Shown piece after piece: positions 7,940 through 16,273 of a stretch of 64,000 bases of DNA. The position numbers were made by a program, and so were the translations under genes. Position 1 is the first letter of the stretch. Each line of letters opens with the position of its first letter. Origin of the DNA: Caldibacillus debilis DSM 16016 (GTDB lineage Bacteria; Bacillota; Bacilli; Bacillales; Caldibacillaceae); contig NZ_KB912913.1 of assembly GCF_000383875.1 (NCBI RefSeq), forward strand, positions 118,846-182,845, written 5' to 3'. The notes under the pieces are model-generated. The model did no database searches. It was not told the origin of the DNA and saw nothing but the letters and a program-made list of their open reading frames with translations.

Positions 7940-8593
7940 TCATCCGTTTCCGCCGGCTTTTTCCCCTTCCAATATCCAAACGTAGGGGTTCATCCTCATA
8001 AAACGGACGCGGAACCCGTTCCCTTCGAAGACGGAGGTGAGGAACGGGATCGTGGTGTAATATTCCGTTTTCAAATCTTCCGCCAACCGGAAAAACCCGT
8101 TTTCTTCCGCCTCCCGGATGGCCTTTTGTTTGTCTTCTTCGCTCGGAAACATCGTGTCGGCGAAGACGATTTTCCCGCCCGGTTTCAGCAGGGCGGCGTA
8201 TTTTTCCACGGCGAGCCGCTTTTCCCCGTCGGTCAAATGGTGGAAGGCGTAGGAGGAGACGATGGCGTCCACCTTTTCCGCCGGGACGGGGAAATCCAAA
8301 AAATCGCCGTCAAACAGGCGGAAATTCCCCTTCACTTTTTTCATGGCCAATTTCCGCATGTTTGTGGAAGGTTCGATGCCGATGACTTTCGCCCCCTTTT
8401 GCAGGAGGCGCATCGTCAGATTCCCGGTGCCGATCCCGAACTCCAGCACCGTGCCGCCGACCTTATCGGCGACGGCGCTTAAAATCTTCTCATATCCGGA
8501 AAAAACCTGTTGATACTCTTCGTCGCTGCCTCGCACCGTATCGTCGTAAACGGCTGCCCATTCATCAAACAGCCTGTCAAATTCCCTTCCCAT
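7940..8593 (-). CDS. yrrT: class I SAM-dependent methyltransferase, YrrT-like
   Basis: Methyltransferase of 217 residues with the Rossmann motif I VLEFGIGTGNLTMRLLQ (about 48-64), an acidic motif II (IGIEPS) and FADTMFP later. It begins MGREFDRLFDEWAAVYDDTV, typical of YrrT. In Bacillus subtilis yrrT heads the yrrT-mtnN-mccA-mccB operon, which recycles methionine to cysteine; its substrate is unproven. Here it is divergent from luxS-mccA-mccB, with 150 bases between the starts. That context supports the assignment. The start at 8593 is the only one that retains the full N-terminus. Confidence 0.85.
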   Translation of the reverse strand: MGREFDRLFDEWAAVYDDTVRGSDEEYQQVFSGYEKILSAVADKVGGTVLEFGIGTGNLTMRLLQKGAKVIGIEPSTNMRKLAMKKVKGNFRLFDGDFLDFPVPAEKVDAIVSSYAFHHLTDGEKRLAVEKYAALLKPGGKIVFADTMFPSEEDKQKAIREAEENGFFRLAEDLKTEYYTTIPFLTSVFEGNGFRVRFMRMNPYVWILEGEKAGGNG

Positions 8594-8675
8594 CGCAAAT
8601 CCCCTTCATTATGATTATTCTTATCAACATACTATGAAATATGGCGGGAAAAAGAGAGCGGAAACCATTTAAATT

Positions 8676-8707
8676 TTGACATGGCCCCGATAAAAGAATA
8701 CTATACT
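8676..8707 (+). promoter_or_regulatory. luxS-mccAB promoter
   Basis: TTGACA at 8676-8681. Two overlapping -10 choices follow: TACTAT at 8699-8704 with a 17-base spacer, or TATACT at 8702-8707 with a 20-base spacer. The first has the better spacing. Confidence 0.55.
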
Positions 8708-8724
8708 TATAGGAATTATAACTT
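8698..8724 (+). promoter_or_regulatory. candidate CymR box over the luxS start region
   Basis: An AT-rich element containing ACTTATAGGAATTATA overlaps the -10 region. Cysteine regulator CymR sites in Firmicutes carry a conserved GGAATT core in an AT-rich 27-bp element, and CymR represses the yrrT-mccAB genes in Bacillus. The match is from memory of the consensus and is only suggestive. Confidence 0.35.
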
Positions 8725-8743
8725 TTTCTGGGGTGAGATGACA

Positions 8744-9214
8744 ATGAAAAAGGATCGGCTGAATGTGGAAAGCTTCCATTTGGACCATACGAAGGTGAAG
8801 GCCCCCTATGTCCGCCTCGCGGACGTAAAGACGGGGAAAAACGGGGATAAAATTTACAAATACGACGTTCGTTTTTGCCAGCCGAACAAGGAGCATATGG
8901 AAATGCCCGCCCTCCATTCCCTGGAGCATCTGATGGCCGAGCGTATCCGCGATCATCATCCGGACGTCTTCGACGTGAGCCCCATGGGCTGCCAAACGGG
9001 CTTCTACGTGTCCATCATCAATGACGGCGATTATGAAGGCTTCCTGCGGGTTTTGGAAAAAACGCTGACGGACGTACTAAACGCCGAGGAGGTTCCCGCC
9101 TGCAACGAGATCCAATGCGGAAACGCGGCGAGCCACAGCCTGGAAGGGGCGAAGAAACTGGCGAAAAAAATGCTCGATCATCGGGACGAATGGACGCAAG
9201 TTTTTGCGGAATGA
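8744..9214 (+). CDS. luxS: S-ribosylhomocysteine lyase (AI-2 synthase)
   Basis: Cytosolic metalloenzyme that splits S-ribosylhomocysteine into homocysteine and DPD, the precursor of autoinducer 2. The 156 residues include the metal-binding HSLEH (His58, His62), Cys125 in EIQCG, and the catalytic-cysteine loop SPMGCQTG (Cys83). The start at 8744 is chosen because GGGGTGAG stands seven bases ahead; the nearby ATG at 8738 overlaps the binding site. The longer open frame from 8681 begins inside the promoter. It is first in an operon with mccA (16 bases away) and mccB, so the homocysteine made here feeds the reverse transsulfuration enzymes directly. Confidence 0.95.
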   Translation: MKKDRLNVESFHLDHTKVKAPYVRLADVKTGKNGDKIYKYDVRFCQPNKEHMEMPALHSLEHLMAERIRDHHPDVFDVSPMGCQTGFYVSIINDGDYEGFLRVLEKTLTDVLNAEEVPACNEIQCGNAASHSLEGAKKLAKKMLDHRDEWTQVFAE

Positions 9215-9229
9215 AAACGAGGGGATTCG

Positions 9230-10156
9230 ATGAAATACTATCATGATGTCCGTGAATTGGTCGGGAGAACGCCGCTGGTCAAAATCAACCGCCACCCTTT
9301 TGCCGGCAAAGTCCGGATCTTCGCCAAGCTGGAATATTTGAACCCCGGGGGAAGCGTGAAAGACCGGCTGGGCCGGTATCTATTGCAGAAGGCCTTGGAA
9401 AGCGGGAAGATCGATGAAAACGGGACGATCATCGAACCGACGGCGGGAAACACGGGGATCGGCCTGGCGCTGGCCGCCGCGGGGACGAATGTGAAAGTCA
9501 TCTGCGTCGTCCCGGAAAAATTCAGCATCGAAAAACAGGAACTGATGCGCGCCCTCGGGGCGACGGTGATCAATACGCCCACCGAACTCGGCATGCAGGG
9601 GGCGATCGAAAAGGCGAAACAGCTGCTGAAAGAGATCCCCAACTCCTATTGCCCCAACCAGTTTGAAAATCCGTGGAACCCGGAAACCTATTACGAGACG
9701 ATGGGCCCGGAAATCGTCGAAGAATTGGACGGGAAAATCGATGTATTCGTGGCCGGCGCCGGGAGCGGAGGCACATTCACGGGGACGGCGAAATATTTGA
9801 AGGAAAAAATCCCCGGGATCCGGACGGTCATCGTCGAACCGCAAGGGTCGATCCTGAACGGCGGGGAACCCGGGCCCCATAAAACGGAGGGGATCGGTGT
9901 GGAGAAGATCCCGCCGTTCCTGGACAAATCCCTGATGGATGCCATCTATACCATTCCCGACCGGTCGGCCTTTGCCAGGGTAAAGGAACTGGCCAAAAAC
10001 GAAGGCCTCCTGGTCGGCAGTTCATCCGGCGCGGCCTTCGACGCCGCCCTCCAGGAGGCGGCGAAGGCGAAGGAAGATGCGGTCATCGTCACGGTTTTTC
10101 CCGATTCCAGCGAAAGGTATTTGTCGAAAGGCATTTATAAGGAGGAAGGCATTTGA
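9230..10156 (+). CDS. mccA: cystathionine beta-synthase, O-acetylserine-dependent type (MccA)
   Basis: PLP enzyme of 308 residues, cysteine-synthase fold type II. It condenses homocysteine with O-acetylserine to cystathionine, the first step of methionine-to-cysteine conversion. Lys44 in NPGGSVKDR is the expected Schiff-base lysine, PTAGNTGIGLAL binds substrate, and the phosphate-binding glycine loop is AGAGSGGT. By sequence alone a plain O-acetylserine sulfhydrylase is possible. The following mccB overlaps its stop by four bases and luxS precedes it, which favours MccA. The ribosome binding site is GAGGGG six bases before ATG. Confidence 0.88.
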   Translation: MKYYHDVRELVGRTPLVKINRHPFAGKVRIFAKLEYLNPGGSVKDRLGRYLLQKALESGKIDENGTIIEPTAGNTGIGLALAAAGTNVKVICVVPEKFSIEKQELMRALGATVINTPTELGMQGAIEKAKQLLKEIPNSYCPNQFENPWNPETYYETMGPEIVEELDGKIDVFVAGAGSGGTFTGTAKYLKEKIPGIRTVIVEPQGSILNGGEPGPHKTEGIGVEKIPPFLDKSLMDAIYTIPDRSAFARVKELAKNEGLLVGSSSGAAFDAALQEAAKAKEDAVIVTVFPDSSERYLSKGIYKEEGI

Positions 10157-11283
10157 AGAAAAAAACGTTGATGATCCATGGCGGGATCCCCCGGGATCCC
10201 CATACCGGCGCGGTATCGGTCCCCGTTACCCGGGCGAGCACCTTCAAGCAGAACGGGGTCGGAAATTTCCTTTATGAATATGCCCGGACGAAAAACCCGA
10301 CGCGGGAAGCGCTGGAGGAACTGGTAAAGGATCTGGAAGGCGGGGTGGCCGGATTCGCGTTCGCCTCCGGCATGGCCGCCATTTCTTCCGTCATGCACTT
10401 GTTCAAGGCGGGAGACCATCTGATTTTTACCGATGATGTGTACGGCGGCACCTTCCGGTTGATGGCGAAGGTGCTGAACCGGTTTTCGCTCGATGTCTCT
10501 TTCGTGGATACGAGCGATCCGAACCAAATCGAGGCCGCCTTGAAGGAAAACACGAAGGCGATCTACATCGAAACTCCGACCAATCCTTTGCTGAAGATCA
10601 CCGATATCCGGGCGGTCAGCGAAATCGCGAAAAGGCGCGGCCTGTTGTTGATCGTCGACAACACCTTCAGCACCCCCTATTGGCAAAATCCCCTTCAGCT
10701 CGGCGCGGACATCGTGCTCCACAGCGCGACGAAATATTTGGGCGGCCACAGCGACGTCGTCGCCGGGGTCGTGGCCGTCAACTCCGAGAAGCTGAAGGAA
10801 GAACTGCATTTCGTCCAAAATTCCGTAGGCGCCGTTTTAAGCCCGGACGACAGCTGGATGTTGATCCGGGGGATCAAGACGCTGGCGATCCGGATGGAGG
10901 CCGTGGAGGAAAACGCGAAACGGATCGCGGAATTTCTGGAAGGCCACGGGGCTGTCCGGAAGGTATATTATCCCGGACTCCCGTCCCATAAGGGGCATGA
11001 AATCCACAAGAAGCAGGCGAAGGGGTTTGGCGGCATGATCTCCTTCGATGTGGGCAGCGGGGAAAAGGCGGAGGAAGTGGTCAAAAAAGTCCGCTATTTC
11101 ACCCTGGCGGAAAGCCTTGGGGCGGTCGAGAGCCTGATTTCCATCCCGGCAAAAATGACCCACGCGTCCATCCCCTATGAAAGAAGGCAGGAACTGGGCA
11201 TCACCGACGGGCTCATCCGCCTCTCCGTCGGGATCGAGGACGCGGAAGACCTGTTGGAGGATTTGGCGCAGGCATTGGATTGA
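10153..11283 (+). CDS. mccB: cystathionine gamma-lyase / homocysteine gamma-lyase (MccB)
   Basis: Trans-sulfuration PLP enzyme of 376 residues that cleaves cystathionine to cysteine, 2-oxobutyrate and ammonia. The PLP lysine is in HSATKYLGGHSDV, near residue 194. The substrate-phosphate loop SGMAAISSV and the C-terminal ESLGAVESLISIPAKMTHAS are characteristic. The start is TTG at 10153, four bases inside the mccA stop and preceded by AAGGAGGAAGG. Cystathionine gamma-synthase is the close alternative, but the operon partners indicate the lyase. A terminator follows at 11439-11467. Confidence 0.88.
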   Translation: MKKKTLMIHGGIPRDPHTGAVSVPVTRASTFKQNGVGNFLYEYARTKNPTREALEELVKDLEGGVAGFAFASGMAAISSVMHLFKAGDHLIFTDDVYGGTFRLMAKVLNRFSLDVSFVDTSDPNQIEAALKENTKAIYIETPTNPLLKITDIRAVSEIAKRRGLLLIVDNTFSTPYWQNPLQLGADIVLHSATKYLGGHSDVVAGVVAVNSEKLKEELHFVQNSVGAVLSPDDSWMLIRGIKTLAIRMEAVEENAKRIAEFLEGHGAVRKVYYPGLPSHKGHEIHKKQAKGFGGMISFDVGSGEKAEEVVKKVRYFTLAESLGAVESLISIPAKMTHASIPYERRQELGITDGLIRLSVGIEDAEDLLEDLAQALD

Positions 11284-11438
11284 GCCCGTTTGCGAAAAGC
11301 GCTCCGGCAAAATCCTCGCGATAGGATTTTATGAAGGTTTTACTGCAAATCATTCGCCCGCTGAATCCAAGCGATCAGGAAAAGCTTTGTCAATTTGGTG
11401 GAAATATAGGGGATCGATTTGCATTCTTCATCCTAGGG

Positions 11439-11467
11439 GGGAAGCCTCATAATCGTACAGGCTTCCC
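11439..11467 (+). terminator. intrinsic terminator of the luxS-mccAB operon
   Basis: GGGAAGCCT (11439-11447) pairs with AGGCTTCCC (11459-11467) across an 11-base loop and runs into TTTC. It is 155 bases past the mccB stop. Confidence 0.65.
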
Positions 11468-11602
11468 TTTCGGTCATTTAGGCCGTTCCAATATGGACAC
11501 GTACCTTTTTCGGCGTGACAATCAGCGTAAAAGCTGATATATCAATTTATTTTCAAAATTTTAATCGAGGATATTTTCGTGGACATAAAAAATCGAGTTG
11601 TT

Positions 11603-11844
11603 TAGATATCCAAAACAAGGAATTCTTCCCGAATATGTAAAAATGAAAAGAAAGATCAAAGTCGCCCATGTAACCGCGGCAAATAATCGGGGAAAATTTT
11701 CTCTTTGCAGATGAAGCTTTGTCGGCATACAAACAATGGAAAAAACGTAAGTTCTCATAGGCGGATCTTTATCTGCCGGAAAAGTATGCCTTTGATACGG
11801 ACTGTTTTGATAAGGCTGCGAAAATGAAGAAATGCCATCATTGA
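11603..11844 (+). pseudogene. decayed coding remnant of unknown family
   Basis: Two adjoining frames read like one broken protein. The first gives GILPEYVKMKRKIKVAHVTA and continues to about 11712. The next, overlapping its end, gives ADEALSAYKQWKKRKFS, a stop, then ADLYLPEKYAFDTDCFDKAA ending at 11844. The codons look protein-like but at least one frameshift and one nonsense codon interrupt them, and no start codon with a ribosome binding site survives. I do not recognise the family. The surrounding 11470-12010 is clearly AT-richer than its neighbours and holds nothing else I can name. Confidence 0.35.
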
Positions 11845-12013
11845 TCGATGAATGGGGGACAGAACAGCCCCACGCAAAAATAAGTTCCCCTTATATCGCC
11901 GGTCGAATAAACCATACGGGAAAGATACCCAAAATGAGCTTATCCGTGTCCCGGGGATTCATAGGAATTCGTGCGTGAAGACATACTCCTGCGCAACAAC
12001 ACTACTATCCGTA

Positions 12014-12469
12014 TTAAAACAAGTCTTGAGATAGTCGAATCATATCCTTACACTGAATACCATTTTCAAAAATTTCGTCTGAGTAATGCCTTGTGAAAAA
12101 ATCAATGTCAATACCAGTTATTCTAAAACCGCATTTTTGATAAAGTGCTAATTGCCCAACACTTGAATTTCCCGTGCCTACTTCAATGGTTTTAAATCCT
12201 TTTGATTTTGCGGTTTGAATGGCATGCATTACCAATTGTTTTCCAATTCCTCTTCCTTGATGACTTTTTGTAACTGCAATATTTACTAACTCTACCGTTT
12301 CAGGCCTTGTTGGAAGTAAAACATAAACCCCAATTATTCTATTGTTACTTTCTGCTACAAAGCATTCTCCTCTTTGAAGATATTCATGTACAAGCCGTGG
12401 AGAAGGGTCAGCTAATAACAATAAATCCATCGGAGGCTCTTCACCTCTGTTTTATTTGCGAATAACCAT
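12014..12469 (-). pseudogene. GNAT acetyltransferase with a nonsense codon at codon 6
   Basis: The body (12014-12430, 138 residues) is a GNAT-fold N-acetyltransferase. VYVLLPTRPETVELVNIAV is followed by the acetyl-CoA loop HQGRGIGKQLV and LALYQKCGFRITG. Upstream in the same frame an ATG at 12469 follows a strong GGGGGAGGGAGAACGGT ribosome site and reads MVIRK, TAA (12452-12454), NRGEEPP, then MDLLLLADPS. Family members usually start MxIRK, so the true start is probably 12469 and TAA is a nonsense mutation. A shortened product from the ATG at 12430, with AGAGGTG before it, could still be made. The substrate is unknown. The gene is AT-rich compared with its neighbours. Confidence 0.65.
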
Positions 12470-12721
12470 ACCGTTCTCCCTCCCCCTATAGTACTCAAAT
12501 GAATTTAACTAGGTACATAGAAAGACTTTATACAATAATAGGATGAAATCCTCAATCGTTAAGGATTCAGCCCTTTTTGTATGAAAATACGATAAATTAA
12601 TCCGCCCCATCATGAGGAATTTCGTCACGATTTGAACGATACATATGCATGCGTGCAGATAAAAGAACCACCCGTTTTCAAAAATCCGGTGATCCTTTTT
12701 CCCGTCTTGTTCCACGGAAAC
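12470..12721. other. AT-rich spacer with no clear gene
   Basis: The reverse strand has a short open frame (12509-12808) with a transposase-like flavour near FLMMGRINLSYFHTKRAE, but too little is left to name. Nothing else is seen. Confidence 0.3.
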
Positions 12722-12744
12722 GCCCCTTCCTCCCGGGAAGGGGC
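12722..12744. terminator. intrinsic terminator downstream of msrA
   Basis: GCCCCTTCC (12722-12730) and GGAAGGGGC (12736-12744) form a perfect nine-pair stem with a five-base loop. On the reverse strand it follows the msrA stop and runs into GTTTCC, a modest U-run. Confidence 0.6.
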
Positions 12745-12773
12745 TTGCGCTTTTGTTGGGCCAGAAAATAGGA

Positions 12774-13316
12774 TTAAAGATCTGCCTTTTTCCCCCAATA
12801 TTTTTCAATGAAGGCGTCCCGGCCCGACAGTTCGCGGTCTTTTTTGTAGGCTTCCGGATTTTTCTTGTAAAAATCTTGATGATATTCTTCCGCTTCGTAA
12901 AATTCTTGGGCGGGGAGGATCTTGGTCACGATCGGTTTTTGGAACCTTCCGCTTTTTTCCAGGGCTTCCTTCGATTGTTCCGCTTTTATTTTTTGCTCTT
13001 CGTTATGGTAAAAGATCGCCGTCCGGTAGGAGGGACCCCGGTCATGGAACTGCCCGCCGTCATCGGTCGGATCGATTTGCTGCCAATAGATCTCCAGCAA
13101 TTTCTCATAGGGGATGATTTCCGGGTCAAAGGTGATTTGCACCGCCTCATAATGCCCGGTCGTCCCGGATTTCACCTGTTCGTAGGTCGGATTTTTCACA
13201 TGGCCGCCGGTATAGCCGGAAACGACTTTATGCACCCCTTCCCAGCGGTCGAAGGGTTTTACCATGCACCAAAAGCATCCGCCGGCAAATGTGGCTTTTT
13301 CCAAACCTTTTTCCAT
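12774..13316 (-). CDS. msrA: peptide methionine sulfoxide reductase A
   Basis: Repairs methionine-S-sulfoxide in proteins using thioredoxin. The 180 residues carry the GGCFWC active site (catalytic Cys14, second cysteine Cys17), [15 protein letters not shown] and [12 protein letters not shown], all standard for MsrA. No MsrB domain is fused and no msrB gene is adjacent. Single gene with its own terminator on the left (12722-12744). The start at 13316 gives the canonical N-terminal length. Confidence 0.95.
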   Translation of the reverse strand: MEKGLEKATFAGGCFWCMVKPFDRWEGVHKVVSGYTGGHVKNPTYEQVKSGTTGHYEAVQITFDPEIIPYEKLLEIYWQQIDPTDDGGQFHDRGPSYRTAIFYHNEEQKIKAEQSKEALEKSGRFQKPIVTKILPAQEFYEAEEYHQDFYKKNPEAYKKDRELSGRDAFIEKYWGKKADL

Positions 13317-13529
13317 CTCTTGTCAACTCCGTTGCAAAGTTTTTGTACCAAACATCTTACCATAAATGATCGGAAAATTCATTTAAAAGATGTTCCCGTA
13401 AACATTGGGGAAGAAGATGAACAATGTTGAACCGGTCATGTCCATGTCCGAAATCCGGAGGCCGCGGCGGGGGAGAAGGGGAAGTTGCGCGGAACCGGCG
13501 GGTTTGTTGATCCGGCTTTTTCCCCTTGT

Positions 13530-13558
13530 TTGCAACTTCTGTTAATATTGGATATATC
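13530..13558 (+). promoter_or_regulatory. candidate cyd operon promoter
   Basis: TTGCAA (13530-13535), 17-base spacer, TATATC (13553-13558). It lies about 300 bases before cydA, leaving a long leader as in Bacillus subtilis cydA. A second possible -10, TATAGT near 13633, has a weaker -35. Confidence 0.4.
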
Positions 13559-13761
13559 TGTTTTACGAATTTCGCCGCAAATTTGTAATAGATTTCTCAA
13601 ACTGTCCGGGGATTTTTGGCCGTTTTTCTGTTATAGTAGTGGTTAACAGCATCGGTGTTGCCGGCCGTCGGGATTTTTTTTTGGAAGGTTTTTACGGTTG
13701 TCATAGTGATTATGTTATTTGCCTGGAACTTTAAAGTGGGCTATCATAATTATAAGGAGAT

Positions 13762-13803
13762 ATGTGAACATTTGAGCAATCATATATGTGAAAAATTGAA
13801 CAA
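13762..13803 (+). promoter_or_regulatory. two tandem Rex-like boxes upstream of cydA
   Basis: ATGTGAACATTTGAGCAA (13762-13779) and ATGTGAAAAATTGAACAA (13786-13803) are related 18-mers spaced 24 bases apart. Each has a perfect left Rex half-site (TGTGAA) and a degenerate right half. The NADH-sensing repressor Rex binds TTGTGAA-N4-TTCACAA and represses cydABCD in Bacillus from sites downstream of the promoter, which fits this position. Binding is inferred. Confidence 0.55.
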
Positions 13804-13851
13804 GATAGCTTCCGGCCGAAGTCTGGCGAAATACGGAAAGGAGGAACTCCC

Positions 13852-15258
13852 ATGGATCCGGTCATGCTGGCAAGGATACAATTTGCGTTGACGACCATTT
13901 ACCATTTCTTCTTCGTGCCCCTTACCATCGGATTGGCGTTTATCATCGCTTTGATGCAAACATTATATGTCGTGAAAAAGGAAGAGATTTACAAGAAAAT
14001 GGCGAAATTCTGGGGGCACTTGTTTCTGATCAATTTTGCCGTAGGGGTTGTAACGGGGATCGTTCAGGAATTCCAATTCGGAATGAACTGGTCGGATTAT
14101 TCCCGGTTCGTCGGTGACGTCTTCGGGGCGCCGCTCGCCATTGAAGCGCTGCTTGCCTTCTTTATGGAATCCACCTTTATCGGGCTTTGGATTTTCGGCT
14201 GGGACCGGCTGCCGAAAAAAGTGCACTTGGCGAGTATTTGGCTCGTATCGATCGGGACGATGATCTCCGGTTTTTGGATTTTAACGGCAAATGCCTTCAT
14301 GCAAGTGCCCGTCGGTTATGCGATCCGAAACGGCAGGGCGGAAATGGTCGACTTTCTCGCGCTCATCACCAACGGACAATTATGGGTGGAATTTCCCCAC
14401 GTCATCACGGGGGCATTGGCTACCGGGGCATTCTTCGTTGCCGGTATCAGCGCCTATAACCTGTTAAAAAAGAAATATACGGAATTTTACAGGAAGTCCA
14501 TGAACATCGCCTTGGTCATCGCCTTGGTCGGCAGTTTGGGCGCCGCCTTCAGCGGTCACGCCCAAGCCCAATATCTTGTGAAGACCCAGCCGATGAAGAT
14601 GGCGGCTGCAGAGGGGATTTGGGAAGATACGCCCGATCCCGCGCCCTGGTCGGCCGTTGCCTGGATCGACACGAAAAATCAAGAGAATAAGTTTGAGCTG
14701 AATATTCCCTATCTGTTAAGCTTTTTATCCTATTCGAAATTTGAAGGCGGCCTGAAGGGGATGAAGACCCTTCAGGAGGAATATGCGGAAAAATACGATC
14801 CGGTCGTCGGCGAAGGCACGAATTATATTCCGCCGGTGAAGACGACGTACTGGAGCTTCCGTTTCATGATCGGCTTCGGCACGGCGATGATCTTATTGTC
14901 GATGATCGGCCTGTATTTGTGGAAAAAGGGACGGCTGGAGCAAAGCCGCCGGTTTTTGAAACTCCTCGTTCCCGCCATCTCGTTTCCGTTTTTGGCCAAC
15001 ACCTTCGGATGGATCATGACCGAGGTGGGACGCCAGCCGTGGACGGTTTTCGGTTTGATGACGACGGCTGACGCCGTATCACCGAATGTTTCACCGGGAA
15101 CCATCCTGTTTTCGATCATCATGTACACGCTGATCTTCACCGTCCTTTCGTGCGTGACCGTGTATTTGATGGTCCGGGAAATCAAACGGGGACCGTACGG
15201 ACATCATGACGGGAATGCCGCGGTATCCGTCGATCCGTTCCATAAGGCAGGTGTTTGA
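13852..15258 (+). CDS. cydA: cytochrome bd quinol oxidase subunit I
   Basis: Subunit I (468 residues) of the high-affinity cytochrome bd oxidase, which oxidises quinol and reduces oxygen to water without pumping protons. About nine membrane helices. It begins MDPVMLARIQFALTTIYHFF, with an N-terminal histidine for heme ligation. It carries the FGWIMTEVGRQPWTV motif near residues 384-398, and its Q-loop is short, as in Bacillus-type enzymes. The ribosome site is GGAAAGGAGG before the ATG at 13852. First of four coupled genes (cydB two bases later). Expression is probably limited by Rex and favoured at low oxygen. Confidence 0.96.
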   Translation: MDPVMLARIQFALTTIYHFFFVPLTIGLAFIIALMQTLYVVKKEEIYKKMAKFWGHLFLINFAVGVVTGIVQEFQFGMNWSDYSRFVGDVFGAPLAIEALLAFFMESTFIGLWIFGWDRLPKKVHLASIWLVSIGTMISGFWILTANAFMQVPVGYAIRNGRAEMVDFLALITNGQLWVEFPHVITGALATGAFFVAGISAYNLLKKKYTEFYRKSMNIALVIALVGSLGAAFSGHAQAQYLVKTQPMKMAAAEGIWEDTPDPAPWSAVAWIDTKNQENKFELNIPYLLSFLSYSKFEGGLKGMKTLQEEYAEKYDPVVGEGTNYIPPVKTTYWSFRFMIGFGTAMILLSMIGLYLWKKGRLEQSRRFLKLLVPAISFPFLANTFGWIMTEVGRQPWTVFGLMTTADAVSPNVSPGTILFSIIMYTLIFTVLSCVTVYLMVREIKRGPYGHHDGNAAVSVDPFHKAGV

Positions 15259-15259
15259 G

Positions 15260-16273
15260 ATGGAATTGAGTGAACTTTGGTTTATCCTGATCGCTGTACT
15301 CTTTATCGGATTCTTCTTCCTCGAAGGGTTTGATTTTGGCGTGGGAATGGCGACACGTTTCCTGGCCCGGAATCAAAATGAGCGGACGGTCATGGCGAAT
15401 ACCATCGGCCCGTTCTGGGACGCGAATGAAGTGTGGCTGATCACCGCGGCAGGCGCCATTTTTGCCGCGTTCCCCCACTGGTATGCGACGATGTTCAGCG
15501 GCTATTACCTGCTGATGCTGGCCGTCCTGCTCTGCCTGATCGGACGCGGCGTTTCCTTTGAATTCCGCCGCAAGGTGGAAGATCCGCGGTGGACGGAGCT
15601 GTGGGACTGGGTGATCTTTTTCGGCAGTTTGTTGCCGCCGTTTTTGCTCGGGATTCTGTTCACCAGCATGCTGAAGGGCATGCCGATCCAAAAAGATATG
15701 AATATGGACGCCGGGTTCTCGGATGTGATCAACATTTATTCCCTCTGGGGCGGCTTGACGGTCGCATTGCTCTGTTTCCTGCACGGTTTGACCTTCCTGT
15801 CCCTCAAAACCGAAGGAGAGATCAGGGGGCGTTCGGCAGCGCTGGCGAAAAAACTGGTGTGGGCCGCAATGGCAGCCCTTGCCGTCTTTGCGGGCCTGTC
15901 TTGGCAGATGACCGATATTTTCGAGGTGCGCCCCGTCCTTGAGCCGATCCTTGTCGTTTTGCTGCTGTTTGCTTTGGGACTTTCCCGCTATTTTATTTCC
16001 GCGAAACGGGAGGGCATGGCGTTCGCCATGACCGGGCTCGGCATCGTATTGACGGTGGCGTCGGTTTTCGCCGGGCTGTTCCCGCGGGTGATGGTCAGCT
16101 CCTTGGACAAAGCCTATCATTTAACGGTCTACAACGCATCCAGCGGGGCATACTCCCTTAAAATCATGACGATTGCGGCCTTAACGATTTTGCCGTTCGT
16201 GTTAGGGTACACTATTTACAGCTATTATGTTTTCCGGAAACGGGTAACGGATAAGGAGCATCTCACGTACTGA
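15260..16273 (+). CDS. cydB: cytochrome bd quinol oxidase subunit II
   Basis: Subunit II (337 residues) of cytochrome bd. About eight membrane helices. It opens ELWFILIAVLFIGFFFLEGF and continues DFGVGM, then carries IGPFWDANEVWLITAAGAIF, both hallmark CydB segments. The ATG at 15260 is one base after the cydA stop; the longer open frame from 15206 would overlap cydA and lacks support. Its stop overlaps the next ATG, so translation is coupled through the operon. Confidence 0.95.
   Translation: MELSELWFILIAVLFIGFFFLEGFDFGVGMATRFLARNQNERTVMANTIGPFWDANEVWLITAAGAIFAAFPHWYATMFSGYYLLMLAVLLCLIGRGVSFEFRRKVEDPRWTELWDWVIFFGSLLPPFLLGILFTSMLKGMPIQKDMNMDAGFSDVINIYSLWGGLTVALLCFLHGLTFLSLKTEGEIRGRSAALAKKLVWAAMAALAVFAGLSWQMTDIFEVRPVLEPILVVLLLFALGLSRYFISAKREGMAFAMTGLGIVLTVASVFAGLFPRVMVSSLDKAYHLTVYNASSGAYSLKIMTIAALTILPFVLGYTIYSYYVFRKRVTDKEHLTY

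Larger units (their letters stand above)
13317..13851. other. long 5' region of the cydABCD operon
   Basis: About 530 bases without a gene between the divergent msrA and cydA. The right part holds a promoter candidate and two Rex-like boxes, listed separately. A short open frame at 13655-13891 runs into cydA in another frame and is not supported. Confidence 0.5.

Noticed and set aside
15182..16120. A 312-codon reverse open frame opposite cydB
   Set aside because: His/Gln/Arg-rich shadow; cydB on the forward strand is unmistakable.
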